From Actinoplanes octamycinicus (lineage in GTDB: Bacteria > Actinomycetota > Actinomycetes > Mycobacteriales > Micromonosporaceae), in NCBI RefSeq assembly GCF_014205225.1, contig NZ_JACHNB010000001.1:1612001-1676000 (forward strand): a stretch of DNA of 64,000 bases, in the 5' to 3' direction. The position numbers and the translations under genes were made by a program. Below, piece by piece: positions 33,428 through 42,384 of this stretch. The first letter of the stretch is position 1. Each line of letters opens with the position of its first letter. Under the pieces are notes generated by a model. It saw only the letters and a list, made by a program, of their open reading frames with translations. It was not told the origin of the DNA and did no database searches.

Positions 33428-34621
33428 GTGGCTGGGCAGATCGGAAGTGTGCTGGCGGTCGTCGCCGTGCTGGCGGCGCTGGCCGCCGCGGTGGTGGCCG
33501 TCCTACGGCTGCGTGCCCGGCGCGGGATCGCCACGACCATGCAGCGCGCGACCTATGAGGTGCTGCATACCGCGTCCCTGGCCGCCGAGCCGTTGCGTGC
33601 CGGGCTGACCCAGGCCACCGCCGCCAAGGCCGTTCGTCACCTGCGCACCCTGGTCGGCGCGGTCGGGCTCAGCCTGGCCGACGCCGAGCGCTGCCTGGCC
33701 TTCGACGGCCGCGGCCACCACCACACCGAGCAGCTCACCGCTGCCGCGCAGCGGGCCCTGAGCACCCACCGGTCGATCGTGCTGACCGCCTCCGACCTGC
33801 CCTGCGACCGGGTTGACTGCGTGGTGCGCGGCGCCGTGGTGGCCCCGCTGCCCGGCCCGGACGGCGCCGCCTCGGCCGCCCTGGTCGCGGTCGCCGACGA
33901 TCAGCCGGCTCCGGGTCTGGTGCAGGCCGCGCTGGAGGCCGCCCGCTGGGCCGGTTCGCAGCTGGCGCTGGCCGAGCTGGACTCGTCCCGGGAGCGGCTG
34001 GCCCGGGCCGAGGTGCGGGCGCTGCGCGCGCAGATCAGCCCGCACTTCATCTACAACGCGCTGACCGCGATCGCCTCGTTCGTCCGTACCGACCCGGAGC
34101 GGGCGCGGGAGCTGATCCTGGAGTTCGCCGAGTTCACGCGGTACTCGTTCCGGGCGCACGGCGAGTTCACCACGCTGGCCGAGGAGCTGCGCTCGATCGA
34201 CCGCTATCTGACCATCGAGCGGGCCCGGTTCGGCGACCGGCTGCAGGTCCGGTTGCAGATCGCGCCCGAGGTGCTGCCGGTCGGCCTGCCGTTCCTGTGC
34301 CTGCAGCCCCTGGTGGAGAACGCGGTCCGCCACGGCCTCTCCCGCAAACCCGGCGTCGGTATGGTGAGCATCGAAGCCCGTGACGCCGGCGCCGAGTGTC
34401 ACATCACAGTAGAAGACGACGGGGTCGGCATGGATCCGTCGGTGTTCGCCCTGGAGAGCGCGGACGGCGACGACGGCCAGCACGTCGGTCTGGTCAATGT
34501 GGACGAGCGCCTGCGGTCGGTGTTCGGCGATCATCACGGCCTGATCGTCGAGACCGCCCCCGGCGCGGGGACGAAGGTGAGCATGCGAGTGCCGAAATTC
34601 CATCCGCAGGTGCGCGCATGA
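33428..34621 (+). CDS. LytS-type sensor histidine kinase
   Basis: A 397-residue kinase. One N-terminal membrane helix (about 5-28), a GAF-like sensing region (about 50-195), then the LytS/YehU His_kinase motif RALRAQISPHFIYNALTAIA with phospho-acceptor His, and an HATPase domain with ENAVRHG, EDDGVGM and GTKVSMRVP. It should phosphorylate the LytTR regulator whose start codon overlaps its stop by 4 bp (ATGA). The GTG at 33428 is used; upstream frame is non-conserved and includes the dispersed repeat. Confidence 0.9.
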   Translation: MAGQIGSVLAVVAVLAALAAAVVAVLRLRARRGIATTMQRATYEVLHTASLAAEPLRAGLTQATAAKAVRHLRTLVGAVGLSLADAERCLAFDGRGHHHTEQLTAAAQRALSTHRSIVLTASDLPCDRVDCVVRGAVVAPLPGPDGAASAALVAVADDQPAPGLVQAALEAARWAGSQLALAELDSSRERLARAEVRALRAQISPHFIYNALTAIASFVRTDPERARELILEFAEFTRYSFRAHGEFTTLAEELRSIDRYLTIERARFGDRLQVRLQIAPEVLPVGLPFLCLQPLVENAVRHGLSRKPGVGMVSIEARDAGAECHITVEDDGVGMDPSVFALESADGDDGQHVGLVNVDERLRSVFGDHHGLIVETAPGAGTKVSMRVPKFHPQVRA

Positions 34622-35355
34622 GCCTGGTGGTCCTGGCGGTGGACGACGAGCCACCGGCGCTCGACGAGCTGGCCTATCTGCTGAACGCGGACGGGCGGGT
34701 GGCCCACGTGCACCGGGCCGGGGACGCGACCGAGGCGCTGCGGGTGCTGCGGGACACCGAGGTGGACGCGGTCTTCCTGGACATCCGGATGCCCGGTCTG
34801 GACGGCATGGAGCTGGCCCGGATCCTGCGCCGGTTCGCGCATCCGCCGGCGATCGTCTTCGTCACCGCCTACGACGACGGCGCGGTCGACGCGTTCGACC
34901 TGGGGGTGACCGACTACGTGCGGAAACCGGTGCGGGCCGAGCGGCTCGGCGAGTCGCTGCGCAGAGTCGCCGGGTCGCGGACCGCGCCGGCGCCGGCGGT
35001 CGTTCCGGACGAGCAGGCCATCCCGGTCGAGCTGGCCGGCACCACCCGGATGCTGCCGCGCTCCTCGGTCCGCTGGGTGGAGGCGCAGGGCGACTATGCC
35101 CGGTTGCACACCGCGGACGCCTCGCACCTGGTCCGGGTCTCGCTCGCCACGCTGGCCGAGCGCTGGGCGAACGCCGGTTTCGTCCGCATCCACCGCTCCT
35201 ACCTGGTCCAGCTGCGCCTGGTCACCGAGCTGCGGCTGACCGGCTCGGGCTACGTGGTCGCGGTCGACGGAGTGGAACTGCCGGTCAGCCGCCGCCACAC
35301 CCGAGAGCTGAAAGATCGTCTGATCCGCTCAGCCAAGCACGACTGGACCCGCTAA
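34618..35355 (+). CDS. LytTR-family response regulator
   Basis: A 245-residue regulator. The receiver (1-120) has the acidic pocket DDE, phospho-Asp in VFLDIRMPG, and Lys in DYVRKPV. The C-terminal LytTR DNA-binding domain (about 145-245) has VRWVEAQGDYARLHT and FVRIHRSYLV. It is translationally coupled to the LytS-type kinase. Such pairs often control cell-wall or membrane-stress genes. The target is unknown. Confidence 0.95.
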   Translation: MSLVVLAVDDEPPALDELAYLLNADGRVAHVHRAGDATEALRVLRDTEVDAVFLDIRMPGLDGMELARILRRFAHPPAIVFVTAYDDGAVDAFDLGVTDYVRKPVRAERLGESLRRVAGSRTAPAPAVVPDEQAIPVELAGTTRMLPRSSVRWVEAQGDYARLHTADASHLVRVSLATLAERWANAGFVRIHRSYLVQLRLVTELRLTGSGYVVAVDGVELPVSRRHTRELKDRLIRSAKHDWTR

Positions 35356-35405
35356 TCCACACGCTTATCCACAGCCCCACAGGCTTCTCCACAGAGTTAT
35401 CCACA
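35353..35405 (+). promoter_or_regulatory. Cluster of DnaA-box-like 9-mers
   Basis: Four direct sites in 53 bp: TAATCCACA (35353), TTATCCACA (35365), TTCTCCACA (35385) and TTATCCACA (35397), starts spaced 12, 20 and 12 bp. A minus-strand TTTTCCACA lies at 35462-35470. The first site includes the stop codon of the LytTR gene. No replication gene is nearby. Confidence 0.65.
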
Positions 35406-36020
35406 GGCAACAGGGGATAACTTGAGTCCCCCGTTAATCGGCGGTCCTCGCCCGTGGCCTCCCTGTGGAAAACATTTCCGCTGATCAACAGCGTGCCGAC
35501 GACGTAGCGGCGCGGCGCAGCACCGATTCGGCATAGCCGCGCGAGACGGCATAGCGAAGCGGGACGTGACCAGTTGACCGCGGAAAGCGGTGACGCAGCG
35601 GGCGGTGGGCGCTCCGGGCGGCGCGACGGCGGGTGACGGAGTGATAGCCCGCGACGATGCGCTTCCCGGGAGGTGTGGTGCCGGGAGGGTGTGGTGGCGG
35701 GGAGCGGGCGGTGGCCGGGAGCGCGGGCGGTGGCCGGGCGGTGGCCGGGCGGTGGCCGGGGGCGGGGCGGCGGCCGGGAGGTGTGGTGGCCGGGAGCGGG
35801 CGGTGGCCGGGAGCGGCGCGGCGGCCGGGAGGTGTGGTGGCCGGGAGCGGGCGGTGGCCGGGAGCGGCGCGGCGGCCGGGAGGTGTGGTGGCCGGGAGCG
35901 GGCGGTGGCCGGGAGCGGCGCGGCGGCCGGGAGGTGTGGTGGCCAGGAGCGGGGTGGCGGCCGGGACGGGGTGGCGGCCGGGACGGGGTGGCGGCCGGGA
36001 CGGGGTGGCGGCGCGGCGGG
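35406..36020. other. Long intergenic region containing a minisatellite
   Basis: Besides the DnaA-box-like sites and the repeats listed separately, about 35480-35780 holds no supportable gene. Open frames across it on both strands are low-complexity and come from the repeat. Confidence 0.5.
35781..36015. repeat. 51-bp minisatellite (3 full copies) followed by a 17-bp repeat
   Basis: Near-perfect 51-bp units begin at 35781, 35832 and 35883, with a degenerate fourth copy at 35934. From about 35950 a 17-bp unit (GGTGGCGGCCGGGACGG type) is iterated to about 36012. Very G-rich on the plus strand. Confidence 0.92.
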
Positions 36021-36401
36021 TTACTTGGGTGATTGCGGGGACGGGCGGTAGCGGGTGACCGTGCCGAAGGCTTCGTCTCGGAGTTCGACGAAGGTCAGCT
36101 GGGGGATCTGGGGGGAGAGTCGGTCGTAGAGGTCCCTGGCTACCAGCTCGAAGGTCGGGCGGAACGGGAACAAGGTTGTCCAGGTGGTGCCAGCCAGTTC
36201 GGCGCAATACTTGTCCAGCAGGTCGCCGGCCACGTCCGTGTCGAAGAACCAGCCGCGGTCGCTGAGCTGGGCATCCTCGAAGTCCACGCCGATCCGGAGC
36301 AGCACCGGCACCGGCTCACCCGGGGTCAGTACCGAGCGGACCGCGGCGGTCAGTCCCTGCCGGGCGCGGAAGCGCCGTTCCACCTCCACCGTGAACGCCA
36401 T
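36021..36401 (-). CDS. PTPS/QueD-like protein lacking metal ligands
   Basis: A 126-residue protein whose layout follows the 6-pyruvoyl/6-carboxytetrahydropterin synthase fold: an N-terminal strand with FRARQGL, a central VDFEDAQ with a following helix, PTFELVARDLYDRL (the conserved P-T-x-E segment) and FVELRDEAFGTVTRYRP. The His triad that binds Zn2+ (H at the first strand and HGH) is absent, so catalysis as a pterin synthase is unlikely. The family assignment is moderate. The minisatellite abuts its stop. Confidence 0.7.
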   Translation of the reverse strand: MAFTVEVERRFRARQGLTAAVRSVLTPGEPVPVLLRIGVDFEDAQLSDRGWFFDTDVAGDLLDKYCAELAGTTWTTLFPFRPTFELVARDLYDRLSPQIPQLTFVELRDEAFGTVTRYRPSPQSPK

Positions 36402-36955
36402 CCGGCCATCATCTCCACAAGTTGTTCACAACTCCACCTCCAGCCCTCCGCGACCGGTCAATAAGCTGCTGGCCACGCGGCGCGGCCGGTGAGTCACGGG
36501 GGCGCACCGGCCCGCGTCGCGAAGCAAGCAGGCTCCGGCGCGTCACCAAAGGCGCAAAACGAGCAGGACACGCACGGGCGCAGCCGAACACGGCCGGACA
36601 GAGACACCCGGCACGGCTGCGGACGGCACGGGAGCACAGCCCCCGGCATGGCCGCGAGGAACGGGCCCGCACGGAAAGCAAGGCCCGCGCGGGAAGCACT
36701 CCTCGCGCGGAAGCAAGGCCGCGCGGCAAGCACTGCTCGCGCGGAAAGCTAGGCCGCACGGAAGCAAGGCAGCGCGGGAAGCACTGCTCGCACGGAAAGC
36801 AAGGCCGCGCGGAAGCAAGGCCGCGCCGGAGGTACCGCTCGCGCGGAAAGCTAGGCCGCACGGAAGCAAGGCCGCGCGGGAAGCACTGCCCGGACAAAGG
36901 CACGGCACGGGAAGCACGGCACGGGGAAGCACGGCACGGACGGAGGGTGGGGCGC
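36402..36955. other. Intergenic region with degenerate tandem repeat
   Basis: This long gap before the OmpR-type regulator has no supportable gene. Near 36412-36433 it carries TCTCCACAA and TTGTTCACA, weak DnaA-box-like words. Most of the rest is the Arg/Ala-coding repeat listed next. Confidence 0.5.
36660..36895. repeat. Degenerate minisatellite of about 51-bp period
   Basis: Words such as GCGCGGAAAGC, GGAAGCAAGGCCGCGCGG and GGGAAGCACTGCTCGC recur about four times with a period near 51 bp and several substitutions. The period equals that of the minisatellite 0.8 kb upstream, though the sequence differs. Confidence 0.7.
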
Positions 36956-37651
36956 GTGGAGACGACCGAGCGGCGGATTCTAGTCGTCGAGGACGATCGG
37001 GCTATCGCGGACGCGGTGGCGGCCCGGCTGCGCGCCGAAGGGTTTCTGGTGCAGATCGTCGGGGACGGGCCGGGCGCGGTCGAGGCGGCCCGGCGCACCC
37101 CGCCGGACGTGATCGTGCTGGACGTCATGCTGCCCGGCTTCGACGGCCTCGAGGTCTGCCGCCGGATCCAGGCCGAACGCCCGACCCCGGTGCTGATGCT
37201 CACCGCCCGCGGCGAGGAGACCGACCTGCTGGTCGGCCTGGCGGTGGGCGCCGACGACTACATGGCCAAGCCGTTCTCGATGCGCGAGCTGGCCGCTCGG
37301 GTGCACGCCCTGCTGCGCCGGGTCCACAAGGTCGCTCCGGCGCCGAAGCCGGCCGGCCCGCCGACGCTCCGGTTCGGCGACCTGGAGATCAACCAGGCGG
37401 AGCGCCGGGTGCTCCGGGCCGGCGCCGAGCGGCACCTCACCCCGACCGAGTTCGACCTGCTGGTGCATCTGGCCCGGGCGCCGCGCACGGTACTGCCCCG
37501 GGAACGGCTGCTGGCCGAGGTGTGGGGCTGGGCGGACGCCTCCGGCACCCGGACCGTGGACAGCCACATCAAGGGGCTGCGACGCAAGCTCGGGGCGGAC
37601 CTCATCCGTACCGTGCACGGGGTTGGTTATGCCTTGGAAGTCGATCGATGA
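36956..37651 (+). CDS. OmpR/PhoB-family response regulator
   Basis: A 231-residue protein. The receiver has ILVVEDDRAIAD, the phospho-Asp in VIVLDVMLPGFDG and Lys in DYMAKPF; the winged-helix C-terminus has HLTPTEFDLLVHLARAPRTV, RTVDSHIKGLRRKLG and VHGVGYALE. The GTG start with GGAGGG upstream is chosen; the frame is open further back through the repeat, which is not coding. It is coupled to the next gene by an ATGA overlap. Confidence 0.94.
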   Translation: METTERRILVVEDDRAIADAVAARLRAEGFLVQIVGDGPGAVEAARRTPPDVIVLDVMLPGFDGLEVCRRIQAERPTPVLMLTARGEETDLLVGLAVGADDYMAKPFSMRELAARVHALLRRVHKVAPAPKPAGPPTLRFGDLEINQAERRVLRAGAERHLTPTEFDLLVHLARAPRTVLPRERLLAEVWGWADASGTRTVDSHIKGLRRKLGADLIRTVHGVGYALEVDR

Positions 37652-38700
37652 GAGCCCGGCTGATGCAGCTGATCCACGACGTGGCGGCCCGGCTGTTCCG
37701 CTGGCTGCCACGCCCGCTGGACCCGGTGCGCTCGATCAAGGCGAAGCTGTCGCTGGCGCTGGGCTTCGCCGGCGGCATCGGCCTGCTGGTCTTCCTGTGG
37801 AGCATCGACTTCTACCGGGTCGACGTGCTGTGGGTCGGCATCGCGGCCGCGCTGGGCCTGGTCACCCTGCAGGTGATGGCGCACGGCGCGACCGTTCCGC
37901 TGCGCGAGATGACGGTCGCGGCCCGGGCGATGGCCCGCGGCGACTACACCCGCCGGATCCGCACCCGGTCACAGGACGAGGTGGGCGAGCTGGCCGAGGC
38001 GTTCAACCAGATGGCCGCCGATCTGGCGGCCGCCGACCAGCAGCGCCGTGAGCTGATCGCGAACGTCTCGCACGAGCTGCGGACGCCGATCACCGCGCTG
38101 CGCGGCCTGCTGGAGAACATCGTCGACGGGGTGGCCGACACCGACCCGGAGACGATGCGCACCGCTCTGACCCAGACCGAACGGCTCAGCCGCCTGGTCA
38201 CCGACCTGCTGGACCTGTCCCGGCTGGACGCCGGCGTGGTGCCGATGCACCGGGAGCTGATCGACGTGCCGGAGTTCCTGGACGAGGTGGCCCGGGAGGC
38301 GAAGGTGAACGCCGGCGGCACCGGCCAGGACGTCCGGTTCGAGGTGGCCGCCCCGGCCCTGGTGCTGCCCGGCGACCGGCAGCGGCTGCACCAGGTCTTC
38401 GCGAACCTGCTGGACAACGCGGCCCGGCACAGCCCGTCCGGCGGCCTGGTCACGCTGCGCGCCGAGCGCCGTGACGAGCAGGTGCTGTTCGTCGTCACCG
38501 ACCAGGGCGACGGCATCCCGGTGGCGGACCGGGAGCGGGTCTTCGAACGCTTCACCCGGGGTGAGCGCCCGACCGGGGGCGGCACCGGCCTGGGTCTGGC
38601 GATCGCCCGCTGGGTGGTCCAGCTCCACAACGGAACGATCGCGGTGGCCGAGCCGGCCGGGCGCCGCGGCTGCCACATCCACGTGCGCCTGCCCCTGTAG
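37648..38700 (+). CDS. HAMP-containing sensor histidine kinase
   Basis: A 350-residue kinase. Two membrane segments (about 35-52 and 60-78) with almost no periplasmic loop, then HAMP (about 80-130), HisKA with ANVSHELRTPITALRG, and HATPase with NLLDNAARHSPSGG, DQGDGIP and GGGTGLGLAIA. The lack of an external sensor loop suggests it senses within the membrane or through a partner, possibly the DUF4173 protein encoded next. Confidence 0.93.
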   Translation: MRARLMQLIHDVAARLFRWLPRPLDPVRSIKAKLSLALGFAGGIGLLVFLWSIDFYRVDVLWVGIAAALGLVTLQVMAHGATVPLREMTVAARAMARGDYTRRIRTRSQDEVGELAEAFNQMAADLAAADQQRRELIANVSHELRTPITALRGLLENIVDGVADTDPETMRTALTQTERLSRLVTDLLDLSRLDAGVVPMHRELIDVPEFLDEVAREAKVNAGGTGQDVRFEVAAPALVLPGDRQRLHQVFANLLDNAARHSPSGGLVTLRAERRDEQVLFVVTDQGDGIPVADRERVFERFTRGERPTGGGTGLGLAIARWVVQLHNGTIAVAEPAGRRGCHIHVRLPL

Positions 38701-38725
38701 CAGCTCAGAAAAGGACTGATCCGAC

Positions 38726-40297
38726 ATGTCCCTGGCACCTCCAGCCCACCACAAGGCACAAATCCCCCTAAATGGGCCGCTGCACGGACCCTGGCCGGAC
38801 GTCACGCTCTGGGGCCGTCGCATGCCCGGACCGCCCCGCCCGGCCTCCGCCAGCACCGTCGTCGCGATCGGCGCGGCCACCGCGGTCGCCGCGCTGAGCC
38901 TGCCGCTCGGCCAGGTAGGCGTCGGCTGGCTGGTCACCGCGGTGGCCGGCGCGATCGCCCTGCTCCTGGCCCGGCCCGCGGCGAGCACGATCCCGGTGCT
39001 GGTGCCCCGGCCGGCCGAACCGGTGCGCTGGGACCGGCCGCTCTGGGCGGTGGCCACGGTGGCCCTGCTCGGGGTGGGTACGTTCCGCGCCGCCGGCTGG
39101 CTCTTCGCGCTGTGCGTGCTGACCTCGACGATCACCTTCGCGCTGGCGATCGGGGCCGGCCGGTCGATGCGGGCGGTGGCCACCACGTACCTGATGGCTC
39201 CGGTGGCGATCCTGCGGTCCGCGCCCTGGCTGGGTCGTGGTCTGGCGCGGATGCGCCGGCCGGGTGGCGGCCCGGCGCCGATGCGGGTGATCGGCACCCT
39301 GGCCGTCTCGGTCCTGCTGCTGGTGGTCTTCGGCGTACTCTTCGCGTCGGCCGACCCGGCGTTCGCCGACCTGTTCGCGACGGTGCTGCCGGAGATCAGC
39401 GTGGACGGGGTGTTCCGCTGGATCTTCATCTGCTGCGTCACCGCGCCGGTGCTGGGCGGCGCCGCCTTCCTGCGCGCCGCCCCGCCGAACCTGACCGATC
39501 TCGATCGCACCGAGGGCCGCACCGTGAACCGGCTGGAGTGGGCCGTGCCGCTGGGCCTGCTCACCCTGCTCTTCGCCACCTTCGTCGCGGTGCAGCTGGC
39601 AGTGCTGTTCGGCGGCGAGTCGCACGTGCTGCGCACGGCCGGCCTGACCTACGCCGAGTACGCCCGCGGCGGCTTCTGGCAGCTGTGCTTCGTCACCGGG
39701 CTGACCCTGGTGGTATTGGCCGGCGCAGCCCGCTGGGCGCCGCGGCGGACGGCCGGCGACCGGGCGGTGTTCCGCGCGATCCTCGGCACGCTGACCGTGC
39801 TGACCCTGGTCATCGTCGCCTCGTCGCTGATCCGGATGCAGGTGTACATCGACACCTACGGCCTGACCCGGCTGCGGTTGCTGGTCGCCCGCTGCGAGGT
39901 GTGGTTCGGGGTGATCCTGCTGCTGGTCCTGGTGGCCGGGATCCGGATCCGGGCACCGTGGCTGCCCCGGGCCGCGATCGGCGCCGGGGTGCTGGCCCTG
40001 CTCGGCCTGGCGGCGGCGAACCCGGACCTGCTGATCGCCCGCAACCAGGTGGACCGCCCGGCCGGCCGGGTCGACGTCGGCTACCTGGCCGACCTGTCGC
40101 TGGACGCGGTGCCGGCGATCGACGGGCTGGCCGACCCGGAGGACCGCACCTGCGTGCTCTACCAGCTGAGCCTGAACCGGGGTGAGGACGGCTGGCGGAC
40201 CTGGAACCTGGGCCGGGCCACCGCACTGACGTTGATCGGCGACGATCCGCACCCGATCAACCCGGACCGATGCGAGCGGACGCGGTACGGCTATTGA
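38726..40297 (+). CDS. DUF4173 polytopic membrane protein
   Basis: A 523-residue protein with about 11-12 spans. The central FASADPAFADLF, the LTYAEYARGGFWQL motif and RLRLLVARCEVWFGVILL are typical of the DUF4173 family, whose role is not established. It ends in a soluble 70-residue tail rich in Asp and Arg. It lies 25 bp after the kinase gene with AAAGGA before the ATG, so it is probably part of that operon. Some family members sit next to two-component systems. Confidence 0.85.
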   Translation: MSLAPPAHHKAQIPLNGPLHGPWPDVTLWGRRMPGPPRPASASTVVAIGAATAVAALSLPLGQVGVGWLVTAVAGAIALLLARPAASTIPVLVPRPAEPVRWDRPLWAVATVALLGVGTFRAAGWLFALCVLTSTITFALAIGAGRSMRAVATTYLMAPVAILRSAPWLGRGLARMRRPGGGPAPMRVIGTLAVSVLLLVVFGVLFASADPAFADLFATVLPEISVDGVFRWIFICCVTAPVLGGAAFLRAAPPNLTDLDRTEGRTVNRLEWAVPLGLLTLLFATFVAVQLAVLFGGESHVLRTAGLTYAEYARGGFWQLCFVTGLTLVVLAGAARWAPRRTAGDRAVFRAILGTLTVLTLVIVASSLIRMQVYIDTYGLTRLRLLVARCEVWFGVILLLVLVAGIRIRAPWLPRAAIGAGVLALLGLAAANPDLLIARNQVDRPAGRVDVGYLADLSLDAVPAIDGLADPEDRTCVLYQLSLNRGEDGWRTWNLGRATALTLIGDDPHPINPDRCERTRYGY

Positions 40298-40328
40298 CAT
40301 TCCGCCGGGGGCGGCAAGACTGCCGGAC

Positions 40329-40712
40329 ATGGCCGACACACCGCCGCCCCCGCGCACCCGGGTGGTGCTGGGCGACGCGACGGCCGCCCGCCGTCCCGCC
40401 GACCCGGCGCGCACCGACCTCGCCGAGCAGACCCCGGTCGGCGAGGCGTTGGTGAAAGGCCTGGTCCGCGCGCAGCTCGCGCTGGCGCTGCGGTTGGCGC
40501 TGGTGGTGGTGGCCGGGCTCGGCGCGCTCCCGCTGCTGTTCGCGGTGGCGCCCGCGGTGGGCGGGCTCAAGGTGTTCGGCATGCACCTGCCGTGGGTGCT
40601 GCTCGGGGTGCTCTCCTTCCCGTTCCTGGTGCTGGTCGGCGCCGCCTACGTGCACTGGGCCGAGCGCAACGAGCAGGACTTCGCCGCCGTGATCCGCCGC
40701 CCGGAACGATGA
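40329..40712 (+). CDS. Small two-span membrane protein, symporter partner (DUF485-like)
   Basis: A 127-residue protein: a polar N-terminus, then two membrane spans (about 56-78 and 88-110) and WAERNEQDF before a short basic tail. Its stop overlaps the start of the sodium/solute symporter by 4 bp. This position and shape match the DUF485 proteins that precede actP-like genes, although sequence similarity to the second copy at 47798 is weak. Confidence 0.78.
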   Translation: MADTPPPPRTRVVLGDATAARRPADPARTDLAEQTPVGEALVKGLVRAQLALALRLALVVVAGLGALPLLFAVAPAVGGLKVFGMHLPWVLLGVLSFPFLVLVGAAYVHWAERNEQDFAAVIRRPER

Positions 40713-42334
40713 ACCCCTACCTCGTACCGGGGCTGGTGATCGTCGTCCTGGTGACCGTGGCGATCGGCGCGTACGGCCTCCGCTTCGCCCGCACCACCTC
40801 GGATTTCCTGGTCGCCTCGCGCAGCGTCAGCCCGTCCTGGAACGCCGCCGCGATCAGCGGCGAGTATCTGTCCGCCGCCTCGTTCCTGGGCGTGGCCGGC
40901 CTGATCCTGCGGTACGGCGTCGAGGTCCTCTGGTACCCGGTCGGTTTCGCCGCCGGCTACCTCGCCCTGCTGCTGTTCGTCGCCGCCCCGCTGCGCCGCT
41001 CCGGCGCGTTCACCCTGCCCGACTTCTGCGAGGTCCGGCTGGGCTCGGCCGGTCTGCGCCGGCTGGCCACCGCGTTCGTGCTGTTCATCGGCTGCCTCTA
41101 TCTGCTGCCCCAGTTGCAGGGCGCGGGCCTGACCTTCGCCACGGTGACCGGCGGCTCGTACGCCTGGGGTGCCCTTCTGATCGGCGTGGTGGTCACCGGC
41201 AACGTGGCCTTCGGCGGGATGCGTGCGATCACCTTCGTGCAGGCGTTCCAGTACTGGCTGAAGCTGACCGCGCTGGCCGTGCCGATCCTGTTCCTGATCT
41301 TCCAGTGGCAGTCCGACGGCCGGCCCGCGGTGACCCCACCGGCCGGTGCGGTGTTCCCGGCCGCGACCAGCGTGGTGATCCAGCAGGACGCGGTGCTGGA
41401 CGGGATCGGGCCGGTGGCCGCCGGCGCGACGCTGCAGTTCCAGGCCGGTGATCCGGTGCCGCGGGTGAGCACGGTCGACGCCCGGTTCGGCGACGACTGG
41501 CTGCGGCCGGGTGGCGAGTCCGGGCTGTTCGGCACGTACTCACTGATCCTGGCGACGTTCCTGGGCACGATGGGGCTGCCGCACGTGCTGGTCCGGTTCT
41601 ACACGAACCCGGACGGGGCCTCGGCCCGGCGGACCACCCTGGTGGTGCTGGCCATGGTCGGGTTGTTCTACCTGTTGCCGACGCTCTACGGCGTGCTGGG
41701 CCGGATCTACACGCCGCAGCTGCTGATGACCGGGCGCACCGACGCGGTGGTGCTGCTGCTGCCGGAGGCCGCGCTGGGCGGCGGGCATCAGGGCCGGCTG
41801 CTCGGGGCGCTGGTCACCGCGGGCGCCCTGGCCGCCTTCCTGTCCACCTCGTCCGGGCTGCTGACCAGCGTCGCCGGGGTGATCTTCACGGACGTGCTGC
41901 GGCCCGGCCGGTCCGGGTCGGTGCGCGATTTCCGGGTGGCCACGCTGCTGGCCGCGGTGGTGCCGATCAGCATGTCGCTGTTCGTGTCCGACATGGACGT
42001 GTCCCGGGTGGTCGGCCTGGCGTTCGCGGTGGCCGCGTCGAGTTTCTGCCCGCTGCTGGTGCTGGGCATCTGGTGGCGGCGACTGACCGACGCCGGGGCG
42101 ATCGCCGGGATCCTGATCGGCGGGGGCGCCGCGGTGGTGGCGGTCTTCGTCACGGTGTTCGGCGCGGAGCTGCCGAGCGGGCTGGCCGAGTTCGTCGGTC
42201 AGCCGGCCGCCTGGACGGTGCCGCTCGCCTTCCTGGTGATGGTCGTCGTGTCGCTGCTGACCAGCCGCCGCGTGCCGCCGGAGGTGGGCGCGACGATGCT
42301 GCGGCTGCACGCTCCGGAGTCGCTCAGGAATTAA
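40709..42334 (+). CDS. Sodium/solute symporter family protein (ActP-like)
   Basis: A 541-residue transporter with about 13 spans. SSS features are ISGEYLSAASFLGVAG in span 2, GGMRAITFVQAFQYWLK, TMGLPHVLVRFYTNPDG and STSSGLLTSVAGVIFTD. Members import acetate, pyruvate, proline or similar solutes with Na+ or H+. It is a paralogue of the transporter at 48163. Substrate is not predictable. Confidence 0.92.
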   Translation: MNPYLVPGLVIVVLVTVAIGAYGLRFARTTSDFLVASRSVSPSWNAAAISGEYLSAASFLGVAGLILRYGVEVLWYPVGFAAGYLALLLFVAAPLRRSGAFTLPDFCEVRLGSAGLRRLATAFVLFIGCLYLLPQLQGAGLTFATVTGGSYAWGALLIGVVVTGNVAFGGMRAITFVQAFQYWLKLTALAVPILFLIFQWQSDGRPAVTPPAGAVFPAATSVVIQQDAVLDGIGPVAAGATLQFQAGDPVPRVSTVDARFGDDWLRPGGESGLFGTYSLILATFLGTMGLPHVLVRFYTNPDGASARRTTLVVLAMVGLFYLLPTLYGVLGRIYTPQLLMTGRTDAVVLLLPEAALGGGHQGRLLGALVTAGALAAFLSTSSGLLTSVAGVIFTDVLRPGRSGSVRDFRVATLLAAVVPISMSLFVSDMDVSRVVGLAFAVAASSFCPLLVLGIWWRRLTDAGAIAGILIGGGAAVVAVFVTVFGAELPSGLAEFVGQPAAWTVPLAFLVMVVVSLLTSRRVPPEVGATMLRLHAPESLRN

Positions 42335-42384
42335 GGATCTTTAAGGTACGACCCTCGGCCGCGCCGAATTCCCGCCTCGTACTG

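Noticed and set aside
35353..35470. Replication origin
   Set aside because: DnaA-box-like words are present, but no dnaA, dnaN, recF, rpmH or parAB neighbourhood occurs in the window.
35485..36207. 240-residue Pro-rich minus-strand ORF
   Set aside because: Its repeats come from the minisatellite and it overlaps the PTPS-like gene in another frame.
36422..36955. N-terminal extension of the OmpR-type regulator
   Set aside because: The frame is open through the minisatellite, but the receiver domain begins just after the GTG at 36956, which has its own ribosome-binding site.
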